Shown here one piece after another: positions 6,370 through 11,228 of a DNA stretch of 11,228 nucleotides. The translations under genes and the position numbers were made by a program. The notes under the pieces are model-generated. The model made no database searches and had not been told where the DNA came from. It was given only the letters and a program-made list of their open reading frames with translations. Origin of the DNA: UBA3537 sp965658025 (lineage in GTDB: Bacteria; Bacteroidota; Bacteroidia; Flavobacteriales; Flavobacteriaceae); NCBI GenBank assembly GCA_965658025.1, contig CBFHQL010000034.1, forward strand, positions 1 through 11,228, read 5' to 3'. Position 1 is the first letter of the stretch; the number at the start of each line of letters is the position of its first letter.

Positions 6370-7908
6370 TTAAACCAACCATCCCTCTCGATCCAAGCTT
6401 CGGTACTGAATCGCTTCACTAATATGCCTGCTTTCTATAGATTTTGAAGTTTCTAAGTCAGCAATAGTACGTGCCACTTTGAGGATGCGGTCATAGGCAC
6501 GAGCGGACAAATTTAAACGTTCCATAGCGTTTTTTAAAAGCGCTTTTGATTGCGCGTCTAAAACACAAAATTTTCGAATGTGTTTGGTTTGCATTTGCGC
6601 GTTATAATGGACATTTTTTAGTGCATCAAAACGCTTTGTTTGTACTTCACGTGCTTTAGTAACGCGTGCTCTGATGACAATTGAGGGTTCACCGCGACGT
6701 TCTTCTGTCAATTTTTCAAAGGGCACAGGCGTTACCTCGACATGTATATCAATACGATCCAACAATGGGCCTGAAATTTTACCCATATACCGTTGCATTT
6801 CGGCTGGTGACGAGGTTACAGGTGATGAGGGGTCATTAAAAAACCCACTTGGGCTTGGATTCATACTGGCGACCAACATAAAACTACTTGGGTATGTTAC
6901 TGTAAATTTTGCTCTCGAGATGGTAACTTCCAAATCTTCCAACGGTTGCCGCATGACCTCCAAAACGGAGCGCTTAAATTCTGGCAATTCATCTAAAAAC
7001 AACACCCCATTGTGCGCCATAGAGATTTCACCGGGCTGAGGATACTGCCCTCCGCCTACAAGCGCAACATCAGAAATGGTGTGGTGAGGCGAACGAAATG
7101 GACGTTGGGTCATCAACCCAGAAGGAGCACGCAAACGCCCCACCACGGAATGAATTTTTGTGGTCTCCAAAGCTTCATGTAAGGTCATCGGTGGTAAAAT
7201 GGACGGTAGTCGTTTGGCTAACATGGTTTTTCCACTGCCGGGCGGTCCAATGAGGATGATATTATGCCCTCCAGCGGCGGCGATTTCCATACAACGCTTG
7301 ATGCTTTCTTGTCCTTTGACATCAGCAAAATCGAATTCTGGTTGGTCCAATGCTTTGGCAAATTCTTTTTGAATATCAAATGTAGTAACTTCTATTTCCA
7401 GATTTTCATCAAAATGCTTAATGACATCTGTAATATGATTTGCGCCATAAACTTTAAGTCCTTTTACAATTGCTGCTTCTTTGGCGTTTTGTTTTGGAAG
7501 TATAAATCCTTTGAATCCTTCTTCTTTGGCTTTAATAGCGATGGGAAGTGCGCCTTTTATGGGATTTAAACTACCATCAAGAGACAATTCCCCCATGATG
7601 ATGTAGCGCTCCAAATCTGGTGCTTTGATTTGATTAGAGGCCGCCAAAATTCCCACAGCTAAGGTTAAATCATAGGCAGAGCCCTCTTTGCGCATGTCTG
7701 CGGGCGACATGTTGATGATGATTTTTTTGCCAGGAATTCGAAAGCCATTGTTTTCCAGTGCTGCTGCAATTCGAAAATTACTCTCTTTAATGGCATTATC
7801 AGGGAGTCCTACAAGGTGGTATCCAATTCCATTATCGACATTGACTTCTACTGTGATGGTGTGGGCCTCTACACCAAAAACAGCACTTCCATAAACTTTG
7901 TTTAGCAT
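6370..7908 (-). CDS. comM: YifB/ComM family Mg-chelatase-like AAA+ ATPase
   Basis: Hexameric AAA+ helicase. ComM promotes branch migration during integration of DNA taken up by natural transformation; YifB proteins are also widespread in organisms not known to be competent. The 512-residue product has an N-terminal ChlI domain starting MLNKVYGSAVFGVEA, Walker A GPPGSGKT (221-228), FRSPHHTISDVALVGGG (271-287), Walker B VLFLDELPEF (302-311), a sensor-1 segment ASMNP (347-351), DRIDIHVEV (384-392) and the C-terminal Mg-chelatase domain with NLSARAYDRILKVARTIADLE (466-486). A longer frame opens at 7959, but its extra residues are not family-like and its ATG lies upstream of a good -7 box, so the Met at 7908 is chosen. 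The usual zinc-type cysteines after MNP are serines here. Divergent from the tetR-like gene. Confidence 0.94.
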   Translation of the reverse strand: MLNKVYGSAVFGVEAHTITVEVNVDNGIGYHLVGLPDNAIKESNFRIAAALENNGFRIPGKKIIINMSPADMRKEGSAYDLTLAVGILAASNQIKAPDLERYIIMGELSLDGSLNPIKGALPIAIKAKEEGFKGFILPKQNAKEAAIVKGLKVYGANHITDVIKHFDENLEIEVTTFDIQKEFAKALDQPEFDFADVKGQESIKRCMEIAAAGGHNIILIGPPGSGKTMLAKRLPSILPPMTLHEALETTKIHSVVGRLRAPSGLMTQRPFRSPHHTISDVALVGGGQYPQPGEISMAHNGVLFLDELPEFKRSVLEVMRQPLEDLEVTISRAKFTVTYPSSFMLVASMNPSPSGFFNDPSSPVTSSPAEMQRYMGKISGPLLDRIDIHVEVTPVPFEKLTEERRGEPSIVIRARVTKAREVQTKRFDALKNVHYNAQMQTKHIRKFCVLDAQSKALLKNAMERLNLSARAYDRILKVARTIADLETSKSIESRHISEAIQYRSLDREGWLV

Positions 7909-7944
7909 AAGATAGATTTGAGATTTTAAAATTAGAAAAAATAT

Positions 7945-7952
7945 CAAAACTA
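7945..7952 (-). promoter_or_regulatory. Putative -7 promoter box for comM
   Basis: The minus strand reads TAGTTTTG, a full match to TAnnTTTG, 36 bp upstream of the chosen comM ATG at 7908. No TTG is properly spaced upstream. A start site near 7938 would exclude the upstream ATG at 7959 from the message and supports the shorter protein. Confidence 0.45.
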
Positions 7953-8000
7953 TTGTCATTCATTATAAATGTTAATGTTTGTTTAATTATTAAAATAAAA

Positions 8001-8012
8001 ACTTGAACAAGT
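8001..8012. promoter_or_regulatory. Inverted repeat ACTTG-AA-CAAGT upstream of the tetR-like gene
   Basis: Perfect 5-bp arms around AA, lying just upstream of the -7 box of the rightward operon, between it and the -33 region. This is a natural place for an autorepressor operator, and the first gene of the operon encodes a TetR-like protein. The repeat is shorter than most TetR operators, so the link is tentative. Confidence 0.35.
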
Positions 8013-8014
8013 CA

Positions 8015-8022
8015 TATTTTTG
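8015..8022 (+). promoter_or_regulatory. Putative -7 promoter box of the tetR-ubiB-flavin reductase-DUF2256-cry operon
   Basis: TATTTTTG matches TAnnTTTG fully and ends 17 bp before the ATG of the tetR-like gene, implying a leader of only about 10 nt. A TTG within ACTTGAACAAGT is only 9 bp upstream, too close to be the -33 element. Confidence 0.45.
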
Positions 8023-8039
8023 TAAAAATCAATTTCCCT

Positions 8040-8696
8040 ATGGCAAAAAATACAAAACTTACCAAAGACAAACTTATTGCGTTGTACATGAACAGCGTAC
8101 TTGAGCACAACGGAACACCAAAAAGCGTATACACATTCGCCAAAATGAATAAGTTCGAGGAATCAGAATTCTATACTTTTTTTGGTTCATTTGAAGCGTT
8201 AGAATCTTCAATTTTTGAAACTTTTTTCGACAACACCATCAAAACCCTCGAAAAAAGTAAAGACTACAAGAGCTACGACGACCAAAATCGATTGTTGAGT
8301 TTTTATTTTACATTTTTTGGGAATCTAACCGCCAACCGTAGCTATGTTGCCCAAGCACTACACAGCACAAAAGGGGGGTTGAATCATCTGAAAAAACTAA
8401 AACCCTTACGCAAAAAGTTTTTAGAATTTATTGATGAACTTGACTTGACTGGGGTTGATCTAAAAAACAAACGCATTGATGACATCAAAGATAGTGTCGT
8501 AAACGAATCCTATTGGGTACAGATGCTCGTGACCTTAAAATTTTGGTTAGACGACGACTCGGCAGATTTTGAAAAAACAGATCTTTTTATCGAAAAATCT
8601 ATAGCTGCAAGCTTCGAATTGGCGCATACAAAACCTCTTAAAAGCGTGGTTGACTTTGGTAAATTTTTGTTTAAAGAAAAAATGGGTGCACATTAA
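8040..8696 (+). CDS. TetR-like transcriptional regulator
   Basis: Probable DNA-binding regulator of the operon it heads. The 218-residue protein begins with a basic segment, KNTKLTKDKLIALYMNSVLE, followed by SVYTFAKMNKFEESEFYTFFGSFEALESSIFETFF, which fits the TetR-family pattern: helix 1, helix-turn-helix, then the aromatic 'YxxFxSxExL' stretch after the recognition helix. The rest is helical with no clear small-molecule site, matching the C-terminal domain found in Bacteroidota TetR-like proteins that precede ABC1 kinase genes. The helix-turn-helix is diverged and DNA binding is inferred. Its TAA overlaps the next ATG (TAATG), so it is translationally coupled to the kinase gene. Pairing of a regulator with its operon and the inverted repeat next to the promoter suggest autoregulation. 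Confidence 0.75.
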   Translation: MAKNTKLTKDKLIALYMNSVLEHNGTPKSVYTFAKMNKFEESEFYTFFGSFEALESSIFETFFDNTIKTLEKSKDYKSYDDQNRLLSFYFTFFGNLTANRSYVAQALHSTKGGLNHLKKLKPLRKKFLEFIDELDLTGVDLKNKRIDDIKDSVVNESYWVQMLVTLKFWLDDDSADFEKTDLFIEKSIAASFELAHTKPLKSVVDFGKFLFKEKMGAH

Positions 8697-10006
8697 TGAA
8701 ATCTATCGACCGTATCCCAACATCAAAATTACAGCGTGCTTCCAAAATCGTATCTACTGGAGCAAAAGTTGGTGTAAATTACCTTAAATACTATGGCGAA
8801 AAACTCAGTAAATCTGAAGAAGTCGCCAAAGAAAATTTAAACAAAAACAATGCTGAAGACATCTACGGAGGATTAAAGCAGCTCAAAGGGAGTGCATTAA
8901 AAGTAGCGCAAATGCTAAGCATGGAAAAAAACATTCTTCCACGAGCTTACGTTGAAAAATTTTCGCTTGCACAGTTCTCGGTTCCTCCTCTATCCTCGCC
9001 TCTAGTCGTAAAAACGTTCAAAAAATATTTTGGGCAATCACCTGAGGTTATTTTTGATGAGTTTGATGCCAATTCGGTCAATGCTGCAAGCATAGGACAA
9101 GTACATAAAGCCAAAAAATACGGAAAAGAACTTGCCGTGAAAATCCAATATCCTGGTGTTGCGGATAGTATTAAATCCGATTTGGCTTTGGTGAAACCTA
9201 TTGCGCTAAAAATGTTTAACATTAAAGCAAAAGACTCAGACAAATACTTTAGGGAAGTTGAAGATAAACTCACAGAAGAAACAGATTATTGTCTAGAAAT
9301 TGAACAAAGCAAAGAGATTGCCAAAGCTTGTGCCCACATTCCTAATCTCCTTTTTCCTTCGTACTACAATGAATTGTCCTCCAATAGAATTCTGACCATG
9401 GATTTTATGAAGGGAGAACACCTTTCTGAATTTGTAAAGCACAACACCGATAAAGAAAAATCTAACCGCTTAGGCCAAGCATTGTGGGATTTTTATATGT
9501 ATCAAATTCATCATTTAAAAAAAGTACATGCAGATCCACATCCAGGAAATTTTCTTATCAACGATGACGCTCAACTTATTGCGCTAGACTTTGGATGCAT
9601 GAAGGTTATTCCAGAGGCATTTTACACCCCCTACTTCGAACTGGCCAATAAGTCTGTAATCGATAATCCAAAAGTGTTTTCAGAAAAATTGTATGAATTA
9701 GAAATTCTTAACACAAATGATTCTGCAGAAGAAATCACTTTTTTTACAGCCATGTTTCATGAATTACTCAGTGTATTTACGCTCCCTTTTCAAAAAGAGG
9801 TTTTTGACTTTTCAGACCCAGAATTTTTTGGAAAAATTGGCGATTTAGCCGAACGGTATAGCCAAAATACTGAGCTGCGAAAATTCAACAGTAACAGAGG
9901 ATCAAAACATTTCATATACATCAACCGAACCTTTTTTGGGCTATATAACCTCATGTTTGATTTAAAGGCAAATGAGGTTAAAATTAATCAATTCCAACAT
10001 TACTAA
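8696..10006 (+). CDS. ABC1/UbiB (AarF)-family atypical kinase
   Basis: Member of the UbiB/ADCK family of unusual protein-kinase-like ATPases, which support quinone and lipid metabolism. The 436-residue protein has the family-specific N-terminal motif region LKGSALKVAQMLSMEKN (63-79), the nucleotide-binding loop NAASIGQVHKA (129-139), the Lys149 of AVKIQYPGV, an ExD-type ETD (195-197), the catalytic loop HADPHPGNF with Asp280 and Asn285, and DFG 298-300. The family's usual KxGQ reads KVAQ (69-72), and the loop usually written AAAS is NAAS. Unlike E. coli UbiB, there is no obvious C-terminal pair of membrane helices. Bacteroidota use menaquinone, so a ubiquinone role is not expected. It overlaps both neighbours by one base (TAATG). 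A membrane-lipid or quinone-related function linked to the flavin and cryptochrome genes downstream is inference. Confidence 0.92.
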   Translation: MKSIDRIPTSKLQRASKIVSTGAKVGVNYLKYYGEKLSKSEEVAKENLNKNNAEDIYGGLKQLKGSALKVAQMLSMEKNILPRAYVEKFSLAQFSVPPLSSPLVVKTFKKYFGQSPEVIFDEFDANSVNAASIGQVHKAKKYGKELAVKIQYPGVADSIKSDLALVKPIALKMFNIKAKDSDKYFREVEDKLTEETDYCLEIEQSKEIAKACAHIPNLLFPSYYNELSSNRILTMDFMKGEHLSEFVKHNTDKEKSNRLGQALWDFYMYQIHHLKKVHADPHPGNFLINDDAQLIALDFGCMKVIPEAFYTPYFELANKSVIDNPKVFSEKLYELEILNTNDSAEEITFFTAMFHELLSVFTLPFQKEVFDFSDPEFFGKIGDLAERYSQNTELRKFNSNRGSKHFIYINRTFFGLYNLMFDLKANEVKINQFQHY

Positions 10007-10644
10007 TGATACATTTAAGACGCCAAGATTTTGAAGAATTAGATCATATTTTTAGAATTAATCTAATCAACAGTTGTTCTGGATTTAAGTCGGCTAACCT
10101 TATTGGAACAAAGTCAAATTCTGGCATTCCAAACGTTGCTGTCTTTAGTTCTGTCACTCATTTGGGTTCTAACCCTCCACTACTGGGAGTCATTTTTAGA
10201 CCAGTTACAGATGTTCCAAGAAACACCTATGAAAACATCAAAGAAACTGGGCAATTTACCATTAACCATATCGATGCATCTATAATTGAAGATGCGCATC
10301 ATACTTCGGCAAAATACAATAAAGAAATATCTGAATTCGACATAACTGCCCTTGAGGAAGAATACAAAAATGGATGGCATACTCCTTTTGTGAAAAACGC
10401 ACCGATACAAATGGCACTTACGTATTGCGAAGAATACGAAATCAAAGCAAATAATACGATTCAACTGATTGGTGAAATCAAGGATTTGTTTGTTCGTCCA
10501 GATTTATTAGAAGATGATGGATTCATCAATTTATCGAAAGCCAATATTGTAGCCATCAATGGATTAGATGGATATACTGTACCAGAACTTAAAGAACGTA
10601 TTCCATACCAACGTCCAAAGAGTACGTTAAGTATTAAAAAATAA
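10006..10644 (+). CDS. Flavin reductase-like FMN-binding split-barrel protein
   Basis: Predicted NAD(P)H:flavin oxidoreductase or FMN-binding protein of the flavin reductase domain family (DIM6/NTAB, cytoplasmic). The 212-residue protein shows the characteristic N-terminal barrel: CSGFKSANLIGTKSNSGIPN (25-44), then FSSVTHLGSNPPLLGVIFRP (47-66), where the Ser-Ser-Val and Pro-Pro-Leu segments form the FMN phosphate and ring pocket in the family, and NTYENIKETGQFTINHI (73-89), the conserved 'dT..Ni..tg.f.iN' stretch. Whether it acts as a free reductase or partners an oxygenase is unknown. Its ATG overlaps the kinase stop (TAATG). Its own TAA is two codons upstream, in frame, of the DUF2256 start. 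Supplying reduced flavin or FMN chemistry to the adjacent cryptochrome is a plausible inference, since DASH cryptochromes bind FAD. Confidence 0.9.
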   Translation: MIHLRRQDFEELDHIFRINLINSCSGFKSANLIGTKSNSGIPNVAVFSSVTHLGSNPPLLGVIFRPVTDVPRNTYENIKETGQFTINHIDASIIEDAHHTSAKYNKEISEFDITALEEEYKNGWHTPFVKNAPIQMALTYCEEYEIKANNTIQLIGEIKDLFVRPDLLEDDGFINLSKANIVAINGLDGYTVPELKERIPYQRPKSTLSIKK

Positions 10645-10647
10645 CCT

Positions 10648-10785
10648 TTGAAAAAATCAGAGCTCCCGTCAAAAATTTGTGTGGTGTGTAAGCGTCCTTT
10701 TTCTTGGCGAAAAAAATGGGCACGGGACTGGGAATTTGTAAAATATTGTAGTAAAAAATGCAGCAGCAACAGAACACATCAATAG
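10648..10785 (+). CDS. DUF2256 family small zinc-ribbon protein (45 residues)
   Basis: Function unknown; a very short conserved protein. The translation carries the DUF2256 pattern: KSELPSKICVVC (3-14), KRPFSWRKKWARDWEFVKYC (15-34) and SKKC (35-38), with four cysteines (11, 14, 34, 38) arranged CxxC and CxxxC as a likely zinc site, and the conserved RPFxWRKKW core. No in-frame ATG exists, so the TTG at 10648 is the only reasonable start. The preceding in-frame stop is that of the flavin reductase gene at 10642-10644. Its end overlaps the cryptochrome start by 28 bp. In many bacteria DUF2256 sits beside photolyase or cryptochrome genes, so it may act in light response or flavoprotein function. 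Too short for simple gene callers, and easily missed. Confidence 0.85.
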   Translation: MKKSELPSKICVVCKRPFSWRKKWARDWEFVKYCSKKCSSNRTHQ

Positions 10786-11228
10786 TTTGGTTTAGAAACG
10801 ATTTGAGAGCTCAAGATAATAATGTGCTCAAGTCTGCTTTGGCATCTTCGGATCGTGTGATTGGCGTCTATTTTTTAGACCCAAAATCATTTGATACCAC
10901 GAAGTATGGTTTTAAAAAAATGGAGCGCTACAGAGCAAAATTTTTATTAGAAACACTACACTGTTTACAAAACGAGCTTCTTAAATTGAATATAAGTTTT
11001 CTGGTTTTTAATGCCTCTGCAGAAAGCAAAATGAAAAATCTGATTGAGTCCTACAAAGTTCAATCCATTTTCTTGCAAAAAGAGTGGACACAAGAAGAGC
11101 AGTTTGATTTGGAACAGGTAAAAAAAGAATTGCCAAAAGAGGTGAAAGTTCAGGAATTGTACGATCAATTTTTATTTCATCCATGTGATGTTCCTTTTGA
11201 TTGTTCTGAAACACCAAAAGTATTTACC
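10758..11228 (+). CDS. DASH-type cryptochrome / photolyase, N-terminal part (157 codons, continues past the right edge)
   Basis: FAD and folate-binding blue-light protein of the cryptochrome/photolyase family. The visible start is MQQQQNTSIVWFRNDLRAQDN; the IVWFRNDLR strand opens the N-terminal Rossmann-like photolyase domain that holds the antenna chromophore. Later signals are VIGVYFLDPKSF (34-45), the YRAKFLLETLHCLQNELLKLN helix (58-78) and a segment ending DVPFDCSETPKVFT, which resembles the DASH group. The FAD domain and any Trp triad lie outside the window, so activity (single-stranded DNA photolyase versus sensor) cannot be decided. An in-frame TAA two codons before the ATG at 10758 fixes the start, despite its 28-bp overlap with DUF2256. 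The overlap suggests the two are translated together. Confidence 0.88.
   Translation, partial: MQQQQNTSIVWFRNDLRAQDNNVLKSALASSDRVIGVYFLDPKSFDTTKYGFKKMERYRAKFLLETLHCLQNELLKLNISFLVFNASAESKMKNLIESYKVQSIFLQKEWTQEEQFDLEQVKKELPKEVKVQELYDQFLFHPCDVPFDCSETPKVFT

Noticed and set aside
7909..7959. A 17-residue N-terminal extension of ComM beginning at an upstream ATG
   Set aside because: YifB/ComM proteins begin near the MLNKVYGSAV sequence, and the upstream ATG lies ahead of a good -7 box. The hydrophobic extension is not family-like and looks like translated A/T-rich promoter DNA rather than a signal peptide.
7978..7987. TTTGTTTAAT upstream of the tetR-like gene, resembling the rhodopsin promoter repeat
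   Set aside because: A single 9-of-10 match without a partner at 21 bp is expected by chance in such A/T-rich DNA, so a shared regulator is not supported.
10461..10769. A 102-residue leftward open frame across the flavin reductase and DUF2256 genes
   Set aside because: It is antisense to two well-supported coding regions and shows no domain.
10965..11217. Leftward open frames opposite the cryptochrome start
   Set aside because: They are antisense to a frame with clear cryptochrome/photolyase motifs and have biased, low-complexity translations.

Overview
The window looks like chromosomal DNA from a marine member of the Flavobacteriaceae (Bacteroidota). This rests on low GC, A/T-rich gaps without Shine-Dalgarno sequences, several TAnnTTTG boxes (the Bacteroidota -7 element) upstream of genes, a Bacteroidota-type DnaK, and a proteorhodopsin divergently paired with a Brp/Blh-type carotene dioxygenase. 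No mobile element, CRISPR array, tRNA or rRNA was recognised. No stretch over 300 bases lacks a gene.

Layout: (1) 1-1257 is a phototrophy locus. The 5' part of a proteorhodopsin gene runs leftward off the window, and blh (retinal synthesis from beta-carotene) runs rightward from a shared 110-bp gap. (2) A hairpin with A and T tracts ends both blh and the oppositely oriented dnaK (1329-3230). (3) Divergent from dnaK is a tight three-gene run: panB (ketopantoate hydroxymethyltransferase), an RluA-family pseudouridine synthase and an ALDH3-type aldehyde dehydrogenase, with 2-bp gaps between genes. (4) The leftward comM/yifB AAA+ gene (6370-7908) converges on that run. (5) Divergent from comM is a compact five-gene unit running off the right edge: a TetR-like regulator, an ABC1/UbiB-type atypical kinase, a flavin reductase-like FMN-binding protein, a 45-residue DUF2256 zinc-ribbon protein and the N-terminal third of a DASH-type cryptochrome/photolyase. 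Its junctions are TAATG, TAATG, a 3-bp gap and a 28-bp overlap.

Physiologically, the two ends deal with light. The left makes a retinal-based ion pump and its chromophore. The right appears to be a flavin- and light-related unit under its own TetR-like regulator. The middle is mostly housekeeping (chaperone, pantothenate/CoA synthesis, RNA modification, aldehyde oxidation, DNA-transformation helicase). The least understood part is the right-hand unit. Its gene fusion-like spacing, the TTG-started DUF2256 gene wedged between flavin reductase and cryptochrome, and the non-canonical UbiB kinase motifs make it the best candidate for an under-described system.
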